Positions 1-7,689 of a DNA stretch of 22,610 nt are shown here, piece by piece. The notes below the pieces were generated by a model. The model searched no databases, was not told the DNA's origin, and saw only the letters and a program-made list of their open reading frames with translations. The stretch lies in NCBI GenBank assembly GCA_004151065.3, contig NWUY0304558547.1, positions 1 through 22,610 on the forward strand, read 5' to 3'. Position numbers and translations under genes: made by a program. Source of the DNA: Larix sibirica (taxonomy: Eukaryota; Streptophyta; Pinopsida; Pinales; Pinaceae). The stretch's first letter is position 1. Every line of letters begins with the position of its first letter.

Positions 1-71
1 GGGGTAGAGTAATTGGTCGACTCGTCAGGCCCATGACCTGAAGGCTGCAGGTTCGAATCCTGCCCCCGCCT
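1..71 (+). tRNA. trnfM: trnfM(CAU), initiator tRNA, first three bases outside the window
   Basis: This is the mitochondrial initiator methionine tRNA. The anticodon stem is TCAGG/CCTGA (25-29 and 37-41), the anticodon CAT is at 32-34, and the T-arm is GCAGG TTCGAAT CCTGC ending at 63. The 3' acceptor strand CCCCGCC (64-70) pairs with GGGG at 1-4 and would need GC plus an unpaired first base just upstream of the window; that unpaired first base is the initiator hallmark. Base 71 (T) is the discriminator, and CCA is not encoded. The base at tRNA position 33, next to the anticodon, is C (base 31) instead of the almost invariant U. The overall sequence matches native plant mitochondrial trnfM as I know it. 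C-to-U editing may restore U33. Confidence 0.9.
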
Positions 72-579
72 CCCAAGACGAGATCTAGCACAGGGTCGGT
101 CAGTAAGGCCTTTTCTTCCCAGTCCTGATTCACCCTACATTTTTACTTTTTATATGCTCAGGGCTGTAATTTACCGATCTGTTGGTTTCTTCTAGATTAG
201 GATCTGGAACAAGGTAGTATGGTTCGAATCCCTCTTTTACTTCTCTTATAAATAGAGGAGTTTCCCCTTGCAGATAGGGAGAACGGGAAAGAAAGGAATA
301 ACTTGGTAAACCTTTCGAATTGAATAGCGCCAACTTTTCGTTGGTAAAACCAACGCCAGTCTCATATTTACTCTCTCTCGTTCAATCAATAATAGTTGAC
401 AAGAGTGACGTAGTTTCAAGAATTATCTCCTTTCCAAAGCTGCGCAAGGTGGTTTAAGGCTTTTCACGCCCGAAAAACGCGTAGCTCAGGTGACTCGCTG
501 TTTGCTCGTTTCTTATTTCTTCGTCGAGTCGAGGGGGATAACGTCGATCGAATTGGGAAACAAGAGTTATATAGGAGAC
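72..579. other. trnfM-cob spacer, no gene seen
   Basis: The spacer is about 0.5 kb. At 214-235 there is a T-loop-like stretch (GGTTCGAATCCCTC), but its supposed stem does not pair and no anticodon arm fits, so at most it is a relic of a tRNA-Ser-like 3' end. A perfect hairpin lies at 339-355. The cob frame stays open from 490, but plant cob begins at 580, so 490-579 is taken as leader. I could not pick out a promoter with confidence. Confidence 0.6.
339..355 (+). promoter_or_regulatory. Perfect 7-bp stem-loop in the cob leader
   Basis: CGTTGGT, loop AAA, ACCAACG. The stem is perfect and the loop is tight. It sits about 225 bases before the cob start and 270 bases after trnfM. It could mark an RNA processing or stabilising site in the leader; that role is inferred from position only. 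Confidence 0.4.
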
Positions 580-1773
580 ATGACTATGGGAAAACAACGA
601 TTCCCTATTCCCAAACAACCCATATTATCCACACTTAACCAGCATTTGATAGATCATCCGACCCCGAGCAATCTAAGTTATTGGTGGGGGTTTGGTCCGT
701 TAGCTGGTATTCGTCCAGCCATTCAGATAGTGACCGGCGTTTTTCTAGCTATGCATTACACACCTCATGTGGATCTAGCTTTCAACAGCGTAGAACACAT
801 CATGAGAGATGTTGAAGGGGGCTGGTTGCTTCGTTATATGCATGCTAATGGGGCAAGTATGTTTTCCATTGTGGTTTACCTCCATATTTTTCGTGGTTCG
901 TATCATGCGAGTCATGGCAGTCCTAGGGAATTCGTTCGGTGTATCGGAGTTGTAATCTTCCTATTAATGATTGTGACAGCTTCTATAGGATACGTACTAC
1001 CTCGGGGTCAGATGAGCTTTCGGGGAGCTACAGTAATTACAAGCTCAGCTAGCGCCATACCTGTAGTGGGATATACTATAGTGACTTGGCTTCGGGGTGG
1101 TTTCTCCGTGGACAATGCCACCTCAAATCGTTTCTTTAGTCTTCATCATTTACCCCCTTTTATTCCAGTAGGCGCCAGTCTTCTTCATCTGGCCGCATCG
1201 CATCAATATGGATCAAATAATCCATTGGGTGTACATTCAAAGATGGATAGAATCGCTTTTTATCCATATTTTTACGTGAAGGATCCAGTAGGTCGGGTAG
1301 CTTCCGCTATCTTCTCTTCCTTTTGGATTTTTTATGCTCCTAATGTCTCGGGGCATCCCGACAATTATATACCTGCTAATCCGATGTCCACCCCGCCTCA
1401 TATTGTGCCGGAACGGTATTTCCCACCAATCCATGCCATTCCTCGCAGTATACCTGACAAATTAGGAGGTGTAGCCGCAATAGCACCAGTTTTTATATCT
1501 CTGTTGGCTCCACCTCCTATTAAAAGTTCGTATGTGCGTAGCTCAAGTTCTCGCCCGATTTACCAGAAAATCTTTCGGTTGTTCTTGGCGGATCGCTCAC
1601 TATTAGGTCGGATCGGATGTGAACCCGTGGAGGCACCATATGTTACTATTGGACAAATTTCTCCAGTAGCTTTCTCCTTGTTCCCCGCCATAACGCCCAT
1701 TCCGGGACGAGTAGGAAGAATCATTACCAATTATTACACCAATAATCCACAAGTGGAGATCGATCGCACCTGA
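580..1773 (+). CDS. cob: Apocytochrome b, complex III, heavily edited
   Basis: Cob is the haem-bearing core of the inner-membrane cytochrome bc1 complex, moving electrons from ubiquinol to cytochrome c1. The product is 397 residues, full length for plants. The start at 580 (MTMGKQRF) is chosen because it aligns with the usual plant N-terminus; the in-frame upstream extension is unlike cob, and a second ATG lies at 586. Haem ligands are visible at His88 and His102 (YMHANG, LHIFRG) and His189 and His203 (SLHHLPPF, LLHLAA). The Qo-site PEWY motif appears in DNA as PERY (277-280); CGG at 1414-1416 would be edited to UGG. By comparison with the plant protein as I know it, about 35 codons look like C-to-U sites (for example FVRC, VLPRG, SFRGAT, WLRGG, KDPVGR, IFRLFLADRS). 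No internal stops or frameshifts occur. The last dozen residues (NYYTNNPQVEIDRT) lie in a small repeat and differ from the usual tail. Confidence 0.97.
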   Translation: MTMGKQRFPIPKQPILSTLNQHLIDHPTPSNLSYWWGFGPLAGIRPAIQIVTGVFLAMHYTPHVDLAFNSVEHIMRDVEGGWLLRYMHANGASMFSIVVYLHIFRGSYHASHGSPREFVRCIGVVIFLLMIVTASIGYVLPRGQMSFRGATVITSSASAIPVVGYTIVTWLRGGFSVDNATSNRFFSLHHLPPFIPVGASLLHLAASHQYGSNNPLGVHSKMDRIAFYPYFYVKDPVGRVASAIFSSFWIFYAPNVSGHPDNYIPANPMSTPPHIVPERYFPPIHAIPRSIPDKLGGVAAIAPVFISLLAPPPIKSSYVRSSSSRPIYQKIFRLFLADRSLLGRIGCEPVEAPYVTIGQISPVAFSLFPAITPIPGRVGRIITNYYTNNPQVEIDRT

Positions 1774-1848
1774 TCGGTTCACAAGTCAATTATTACACCA
1801 ATAATCCACGAGTCTTACACCAATAATTTACAAGTGGATGGGATCGAC
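1728..1848 (+). repeat. Imperfect triplication at the cob 3' end
   Basis: A unit with core TTACACCAATAATCCAC and then AAGTGGA is present at 1728-1768, inside the last cob codons, at 1788-1813, and at 1814-1848. Copy 2 has CCACGAGT and copy 3 has TTTACAAGT. Copies 2 and 3 are downstream of the TGA. The first copy supplies the coding tail and the stop, so the repeat may have arisen by local duplication or slippage across the gene end. Confidence 0.85.
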
Positions 1849-2275
1849 TCTATTTTTATATAGCTTAGGGATCATTCTATATAGATAGCCACTCTCTCCC
1901 TTTAAAAGAGGATCAAATAAACAAATAAATCAATAGTTTTCGGGGCTTGGTTCCCGAAACTCCATGGATATCTTCGCTTCCCAATAGGATGGATCTTTCT
2001 TTGCGAGGGTAAGGTTAGGAAAGTGATTCCAGAATTTGTGCTTCCGGTCTTTTTCTCGCCCTTTTATCAGGGGGGGGTTCTATTTGCTCAGGGCTGCTAA
2101 AATAAATAGCGAAGGAAGGAAGGTAAGGGCAAGTTCCGGACCAAACAAATGAGAAGCGAGGGGCGGAGCCGCGCGACCAAAGGGAGAGGGGTTGGTGAAG
2201 GTTTTCATCGATCAAACACATCCGCATTCATAGCATATATAGAAGGAATCTTCCTTGGGATTAGCAGGGGTGAGA
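1774..2275. other. cob-trnP spacer, no gene seen
   Basis: The spacer holds the repeat copies after cob, a hairpin near 1935, an 8-G run at 2070-2077 and purine-rich DNA. A short string TGCTCAGGGCTG is shared with the trnfM-cob spacer near 153. The small frames crossing it show no recognisable protein. Confidence 0.6.
1935..1961 (+). promoter_or_regulatory. Stem-loop about 160 bases after cob
   Basis: AGTTTTCGGG pairs with CCCGAAACT through nine base pairs, with one bulged T and an eight-base loop (GCTTGGTT plus a flanking G). Plant mitochondrial mRNAs often end at or are protected by such stems, so this is a candidate cob 3'-end or stability element. The function is inferred. Confidence 0.4.
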
Positions 2276-2350
2276 CAAGGTGTAGCGCAGTCCGGTTAGC
2301 GCATCTGTTTTGGGTACAGAGCGCCTTAGGTTCGAATCCTGTCACCTTGA
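2276..2350 (+). tRNA. trnP: trnP(UGG), native mitochondrial type
   Basis: The tRNA is 75 bases. The acceptor is CAAGGTG (2276-2282) with CACCTTG (2343-2349), and the discriminator A is 2350. The anticodon stem TCTGT/ACAGA (2304-2308, 2316-2320) encloses the loop TTTGGGT with anticodon TGG at 2311-2313. The T-loop TTCGAAT is intact; the outermost T-stem pair is T-T, a small defect. The acceptor sequence differs from the plastid trnP (AGGGATG-type) as I know it, so this is the native gene, not a plastid insertion. It ends directly on the sdh3 start duplication: A2350 is also the A of an ATG. Confidence 0.95.
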
Positions 2351-2399
2351 TGCGAAACTTAGTTTACCCCAATAATGCAAAACTTAGTCAACCCAAATA
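2350..2399 (+). repeat. 25-bp tandem duplication covering the sdh3 start
   Basis: 2350-2374 (ATGCGAAACTTAGTTTACCC...) and 2375-2399 (ATGCAAAACTTAGTCAACCC...) are head-to-tail copies with four differences. Each begins with ATG. Because 25 is not a multiple of three, the first ATG is out of frame and leads into a different frame; only the second opens sdh3. Confidence 0.9.
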
Positions 2400-2845
2400 C
2401 GAACATCAATCGGCCGTTATCACCTCATCTTACTATTCACAAGCCGCAGTTTACTCCGACGTTTTCAATTTACCATAGAATCTCCGGGGCTTTCCTAGCC
2501 ACTATGGTTTCGTTCAGTCCCCTTTTTTGCCTGGAAATAGTTTTGATCAGCCTCACTTATGAGAATCTCTACCAACTTGCCTCAGGTTTCTCCGTCAATT
2601 TCCCGAAGTTCACTCTAAGCTTAGTCAATCTCACTTCATTAGCGCCGCGCTATCATATGGGTAACGGAGTTCGTCATTTATGGTGGGATTGGGGTTTTTC
2701 CCAATCCTCTCCAATAATCCGGATTTCCGAATTTCTTACGCTATGTGTCGCTTTCTCAGCTTTCGGAAGGATTATCCAAAGAATATATTGCCGATCTAGC
2801 GGTCTCGCCCAACATTTATTTCTCTATCATCGGAGGGTGAGATAG
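2375..2845 (+). CDS. sdh3: Succinate dehydrogenase subunit 3 (cytochrome b556 anchor)
   Basis: Sdh3 (SdhC family) is a membrane anchor of complex II that helps bind haem b and ubiquinone in the inner membrane. The frame is 156 residues with stop TAG. The family signature NRPLSPHLTIHKPQ is at 12-25, followed by the quinone-site motif SIYHRISG with Ser31 and Arg35. The haem motif YHMGNGVRHLWWDWG is at 93-107, with His94 as the axial ligand by analogy with E. coli SdhC His84. Three membrane spans are expected near 37-62, 80-103 and 115-132. Expected C-to-U sites include His22 to Tyr, Pro91 to Leu and Arg92 to Cys. It is longer than bacterial SdhC (about 130) and, from memory, than angiosperm sdh3 (about 108). 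Codons 110, 135 and 146 (CAA) and 140 (CGA) could become stops by editing. It abuts trnP and was probably co-transcribed with it. Confidence 0.93.
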   Translation: MQNLVNPNTNINRPLSPHLTIHKPQFTPTFSIYHRISGAFLATMVSFSPLFCLEIVLISLTYENLYQLASGFSVNFPKFTLSLVNLTSLAPRYHMGNGVRHLWWDWGFSQSSPIIRISEFLTLCVAFSAFGRIIQRIYCRSSGLAQHLFLYHRRVR

Positions 2846-2855
2846 AGAGAAGGAA

Positions 2856-2872
2856 GGAAGGTTATACCTTCC
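2856..2872 (+). promoter_or_regulatory. Perfect stem-loop just after sdh3
   Basis: GGAAGGT, loop TAT, ACCTTCC. The stem starts 10 bases after the TAG. Its position suggests a 3'-end stabilising or processing element for the sdh3 mRNA; function is inferred from placement. Confidence 0.45.
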
Positions 2873-4091
2873 CCCTCGCCAGTAGAACCTTGCGGAATTC
2901 ACCTTACTTAATATTATCTTACCTTATTTCTATTTTATTTCTTGAGCATTTCATGCCTCCCCAGCAATATCTTTCATAGGCCAATCAAGAAAAGGTGAGA
3001 TAGGTGGCAGACGTGGCTAAGCAGTACGTTTTTGACCCTTCCATCCATTCCCCTTTAACCCATATGAAAGTAATAGATGAGCGGGTTTATTTCCCTCATA
3101 GATTATGACTGGGGGGGGGGGTTCCCACCATAGCCATTAAAGGCGTAGCATATTGAAACCATACTTCCTCCTTCTGCTTGATGACCTTAGGCAAGAAATC
3201 CCTTACTATCCAAACTACTATCCTTCCTTACTTTCATGGCATACCTAAATGCTGCTACCCTCCACCCACTTGGCTATCCAATTGCTTCCATTGAACTAAA
3301 TAAATACAAAGAACATAGCTCTGCTTCCCTTTATTCTCCTCACTCTTTCTGTTCTGGTTAAACAGAAAAAAGAAAGGGGGCCAGCCTGCCAGCCATTAGG
3401 CTTACTTTATTTATTGCTCGAAGAGCCAGGCCGTGCACCTATAAACCTGCATACATCCATGGCGGGCGGAGGAACTAGGTCTTGGCATCGTGAAATCAGT
3501 TCAGTACGGTCAGCTTTATAATTCTGGCTGGGCAGGCACGCGGGTAGTTCTCCCGGATAAAGATCGGATCGCATCTCTTGCCCACTGAATAAAGCAGCGT
3601 GCGTTGCGCGAGATGGGTGGGAGTAACAATGAGACGTTCGTTTTCACGGTCTTCTTTCTATTATAAGTGTAGCGACAGCGAACTAACCTCCATCGCGGAA
3701 GGACGGTTCTTAAAAATAGTCTGGATAAGCCCACAGTAACCCACTGCTTACACACACTAATATGGTTTCTGCTGCTGTGCCCGCTTCCGAATAAATCGAT
3801 GTGGGAATATAAAAAGCGGCTAATCCATTTACCAAACCAAACTGCTACCGGTTTCGAGCGAGCGAGTAATAGTGGAGGTTTTATCCTTTACGGGCGGGGG
3901 CCTGCCTTAACGGACGGTAAAGGAGCATGTTTTCTGCGTAGCATAGTTACGTTAGGGAAAGCCCTTAGCATTCTTTCTCGCGGGAGTGAAGCTCGATACG
4001 TTTCCCAATGAAATGCATGCATCATTATTACATAAGTAATATGAATACGTTTTTAGCTCCCCCTCTCTGCCTGCCTGATTGATGTATTATA
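2873..4091. other. Non-coding stretch, no recognised gene
   Basis: About 1.2 kb of native-looking mitochondrial spacer. It has an uninterrupted 11-G run at 3111-3121 after ATGACT, and a somewhat GC-richer block at 3420-4010. Two short frames there (3516-3755 on the minus strand, 79 codons; 3799-4011 on the plus strand, 70 codons) lack recognisable domains or hydrophobic segments and are not called as genes. I looked for a group II intron domain V near the GTACGGTC at 3507 and found no matching partner strand. Confidence 0.5.
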
Positions 4092-4373
4092 ATGAATGAC
4101 CGGAACTTACTTCATTCAAGGACTTCTACGAAGTCGGTCTCCGGTGCCAGTATCCTACTAGGCTTCTACGCTTTAAAACCTCTATTGCACATAGCTCTTC
4201 TCAGTACGTTGGGCTTATATATTCTTTATCCTTATAATGACCTACCAGAGCTCTTTCTATCTCTCACTCAGGCAGGCAGGATAGAACCGAGGTATAGGGA
4301 GTGGCTGCCTTTTGAAAGTAAAATAAATAGAGTAGTCAAAGTAAAGCAAGAAAGAGACCAAATCGTACCATAA
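4092..4373 (+). CDS. orf93, hypothetical small membrane protein
   Basis: A 93-codon frame that I do not recognise. Residues about 17-48 (SGASILLGFYALKPLLHIAL and onward) form one or two hydrophobic segments; the remainder (about 60-93) is charged and ends VKVKQERDQIVP. It lies alone, 1.25 kb after sdh3, on the same strand, with no clear leader motif. Small chimeric ORFs with a transmembrane segment are common in plant mitogenomes and a few cause male sterility, but nothing here ties it to such a role. Codons that editing could change (Ser, Pro, His before hydrophobic context) are present but not diagnostic. It may be chance: the frame is open but short. Confidence 0.3.
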   Translation: MNDRNLLHSRTSTKSVSGASILLGFYALKPLLHIALLSTLGLYILYPYNDLPELFLSLTQAGRIEPRYREWLPFESKINRVVKVKQERDQIVP

Positions 4374-5590
4374 TATCGTATATAGACAGAGCCTTAAATA
4401 AAGAAATGCCGGGATATATATAGATATTATGGGTCATTTGTCTGCCGAATTAACTTCAATTACTCCTTGGCTGGCCCTGGCCCGTATAAAATAGCTACGC
4501 CTTATATGCTTTTGCCTTTACTGACTTTCTGGCTCAATACAAGATATCTTTTATATTGCTTTGTAAAGAGACTCTCGCTCACTTATCTGATGGGGGGCCG
4601 GGACTGATAAATATATTTTTACCGTTATAACTTCCCATATCCTTACCGGGCGTTATACCTATTTATTTATTTCCTTTCACAGCCTGATCATTAGTGAAGG
4701 CTTATTAGCTTAGCTAGAGCCCTTCTTTATTTAACCTTAAAGGGCAAGCTAGGCAGAGTGAGAGAGGGCAGAAGGCCCTCCTATACCTACCTACCTTCAG
4801 TAGTCCATCCCATACCTACCTTCAGTAGGCCCATACCTTCCAAGCGGGTAGTAAACCTCCTTATATTACCTTCCTTAGAAGCCTGACCTTCTCTTCTAAA
4901 AAAAAGGTAGCTCCATATTACCTTCCCTGAGTGCAGGGCAGCGTGCTTTTTGATATTACCCCACTATCTAAGTAAGCTGCGAAGCTCCCTATAGAGAAGA
5001 GTCGATCCAACCCTTTCAATAAAGTCTGGCTAAACGGAAGGGACAAGCTTCTTATCCCAATCTACCCCAAATCGCCTCTTTGTTACGCGTGTTGCAGATC
5101 ACAGAGGCGGTACCCTCTTAGGAACCTGCAATACACTTTCCACCAAGAGACAGGGTAGGGTTATGGAAGTTTGGCTAACTTTGACTCCATAAATAAAAAG
5201 TCTAAATGGATTGGGGTTGCTATGGACTTGAAATGAGGCATCCAAAGGGATTATAGGCCCAATTGGGGATTTTTGCCCACAATAGAATCCCTAAAGTTTA
5301 GGAATACCCAAAATGGAAAGGGTAAAAGTTAACCAAACCGATGACCAAGGGATAGAGACTAAGGGCAAGAAGGCATCCAAGGATTCCACCTAAGCGCGAG
5401 ACATCCCTAAGAGGTCACACATCTAGGCTAAGGTGAGGGGTACTCCAGGATGGTTTTCTAGAATAAAAGAACATTTTGATAAGTATCCTATAATTATTGG
5501 ACGAGTCACGTATGAATGTAGCATAGGAGTGAGTACAATGCACCTCCCAGTGGGTAGGCATATGTGAGTACCCAAGTGTTAATATAATAC
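4374..5590. other. AT-rich spacer with short repeats, no gene seen
   Basis: No frame with recognisable content. Repeats of TACCTACCTTCAGTAG-type are dense near 4780-4870. From about 5100 the base composition and texture change to sequence resembling the nuclear-type debris further right, so the boundary between native spacer and foreign DNA may be near 5.1-5.2 kb. Confidence 0.5.
4781..4840 (+). repeat. Short degenerate tandem repeat
   Basis: TACCTACCTTCAGTAG followed by TCCATCCCA, then TACCTACCTTCAGTAG followed by GCCCA, then TACCTTCC. There are two clear copies and a partial third. Related TATTACCTTCC strings recur near 4863 and 4917. Confidence 0.75.
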
Positions 5591-7035
5591 ATTACAATTT
5601 TTCCCCCTGACAGGAGTTGCTATCCATAAGATGGAAACTATATCTAGTTGAAAGGAAGTAGAGAGGAAACCAAAGCAAAAATAAGAGTCGAATCAAGATA
5701 AAAGGAATTATGCATGGGATAATAGTCCAGGGTTTTTGTAGTGTGAGACAATGCCCCAATGTAACGAGGGAATTATTAACCGCCTGGGAAATTATGTCCT
5801 GTTGTACATGTGAAGGCCCACATACCCCAATCATCAGCGTAAGGCGGAGCTACAAATGTGCCTCATGGACTATAAAATTGAAAGCAAGTGGAAGTCTAAG
5901 AATAAATAAAAATCTGAAAGCAAGAGATGCATTACAAGCGCAAGGATGTCGGGATAAAGGGACATGCAAGCTTAAGTACTATGCAAGAAAGATCAAAATG
6001 AAACTATTTAATGTAAATGAAGATATTAGACAATTAGCAATAAAGTGAACTATCATGTAAGCATTACAAGAGCTAAATGATGATATTATAAATAAGCAAT
6101 CTCTAACCACCATGTTAGTTAAAGAGCAACTAGAACATGTAATAAAAATGAGTAAGTCTAATAACTTTATTAGCAACTGAAATATTCAAAATGTTTAGCA
6201 GATCCAACTATAATAGAAGGAAATAGAATCAATATTTTATTACCAATATATCAAAATGAAACACAAAAGTAAGAGTATAAGAGTAATAACTACGCTTATC
6301 TATAGGTAGGAGTCAACATCATAGGAGCATGCTGAAACAAGATAAGTACCTACATCACAGAAGTTAGTGGCTTTTATTTAGTGGGGAAAAAGGATAGTGA
6401 CAACAACTCCCAGGGAAGGACATGAAAGTAGGCACAGAGTAAGATAAATGGGACTCCACGACACTAGGGGATACCTATAAAAGGTAAGAGGTTATATACA
6501 CCGGTACAGAGCTAATGTGAACATTGGAGGTGACATACGTTAGCAAGCACCTAACTTGAGCACAAGGGATGCCATACACTAGTCGAGGACTTAGTGCGGG
6601 CATAAGAAGAGGTGACATACATTAGCACAGAGCTAACGAGAGCATAAAAAGAGGAAATGCTAACAATAAACCAATGACAACAAGAGACAATAAAATAAAG
6701 ATGTTAGAGATGTAGTAGAGAAAGCATTCTCATAGCTGCAGTCTACATATTGTAACAACCGTACTCAATTCCTCACAGGAACAACTCAATGGTCATGCTT
6801 GTGAAGCAACCAGTGACCAAGAGGAGAGGATAAGGATAAAATAAGGAGAGAGAAGGTAGAAGAGAAAGGGAGGGGATTGCCCCAATAATATAAGAGCAAG
6901 CACAAAGGAAAACGAGAGAGGTTAAGGTTACAGAAGAAAGTAGACATCGTCGAGGTAGGAGATGGAAAATACTAATGCCATAAGGCAGCCGTTGGCCCCA
7001 CAAAAATACCATTATGAGATGGGGCAAAGATTACC
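5591..7035. other. Purine-rich non-coding DNA of likely nuclear origin
   Basis: A-rich on the plus strand. Short frames on both strands (for example 5592-5834 minus and 5710-6048 plus) overlap each other and lack known domains. The stretch leads directly into a Gln-rich gag-like region, so part of it may be the decayed 5' end or long terminal repeat of the same retroelement; I could not find a matching pair of terminal repeats. Confidence 0.4.
6490..6648 (+). repeat. Degenerate tandem repeat, unit about 40 bp, about four copies
   Basis: Units begin near 6490, 6526, 6566 and 6608. The clearest two read GAGGTGACATACGTTAGCA (6528 on) and GAGGTGACATACATTAGCA (6609 on), each followed by AGnnCCTAAC/GAGCTAAC-like text and then GAGCACAA/GAGCATAA. 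The third unit (GGGATGCCATACACTAG) is diverged. Purpose unknown. Confidence 0.7.
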
Positions 7036-7039
7036 TTGG

Positions 7040-7435
7040 CACCCTAGACCACCAGGTATGACTCAAGATCTATCTAAGTTTTAGAATTTCTTTTTTGCTA
7101 ACCAGCAAAATTGACAATATCCTCCTAAAAATTGGTATCTTTCCATGCCTTGGCAATAATGGGCACCCCAGCAGAACCAAAGCCATCCTTGGCAACAAGG
7201 TTGGCGAGGTAAACCATCCTTTGGAAACATGCAACAAACAGCCCAACAGTTCCCACAACAGCAATTGCAGTTACCACCACAACACCGATTGTAAATGCCA
7301 CAGCAGTAGCAAGTGCAATTATCTTCAAACAACCCTCCAAGACCTCCTAAACTTCCTGCTCAACCCACGCCTAACCCGAATAATAAAGTAGCTCAGCCCA
7401 CTTACACTGCTGAGTTACCCGGATATCCTACCATT
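7040..7435 (+). pseudogene. Gln/Pro-rich gag-like retroelement fragment
   Basis: Reading the frame that passes through 7121, the translation is strongly Gln-, Pro- and Trp-rich, with pieces such as PPKNWYLSMPWQ, WAPQQNQSHPWQQGWRGK and TAQQFPQQQLQLPPQH, then NNPPRPPKLPAQPTPNPNN. Plant Ty3/gypsy gag polyproteins commonly have such a linker between the capsid part and the protease. Several stops interrupt it (TAA after MPWQ, TAA after QHRL, TAG after MPQQ), and a zinc knuckle is not seen. It lies about 250 bases before the protease relic on the same strand but in another frame, so indels have accumulated. The call rests on composition and neighbourhood. Confidence 0.55.
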
Positions 7436-7689
7436 TTATTTATCCTGTGGGTTTTCAATAAATTAAACTACGATCAGGGAGAAGACTAAATAAAAAAACT
7501 TCCCCAATTCTCATAGATAAAGAGGAAGAGGAAGTTGGCCCTCCTGCATAAGTTTGTCTTCCTGCATAAATTGAATCTCCTGCAAATTAAAGTAAAACAT
7601 AGCCATCCAGATCTGAACAATCACCTCCTTCTCTAAAAAAAGCAAATTTAGGAAAAACATCAGTTCAACCTTAATTTTATCTTCTTGGA

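Noticed and set aside
214-240. tRNA-like T-loop GGTTCGAATCCCTC
   Set aside because: The T-stem does not pair on the 5' side, and no anticodon or acceptor arm can be drawn.
490-579. In-frame N-terminal extension of cob
   Set aside because: The 30 extra codons do not resemble cob, and the plant protein starts at the MTMGKQRF position.
2276-2350. Plastid-derived trnP
   Set aside because: The acceptor stem CAAGGTG/CACCTTG is of the native mitochondrial type, not the plastid AGGGATG type.
2149-2478. 109-codon plus-strand frame across trnP
   Set aside because: It reads through the tRNA and the out-of-frame duplicated sdh3 start; no protein character.
3470-3520. Possible group II intron domain V end (GTACGGTC)
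   Set aside because: No matching GAGCCGTA-like strand or bulged hairpin is present upstream.
4092-4373. sdh4
   Set aside because: The hydrophobic frame lies near sdh3 but lacks the haem/quinone motifs and span pattern of Sdh4.
7095-7391. 98-codon plus frame and overlapping minus-strand Cys-rich frames
   Set aside because: They are shadows of the Gln/Pro-rich gag-like reading: CAA/CAG repeats read in other frames give Cys- or Asn-rich strings.
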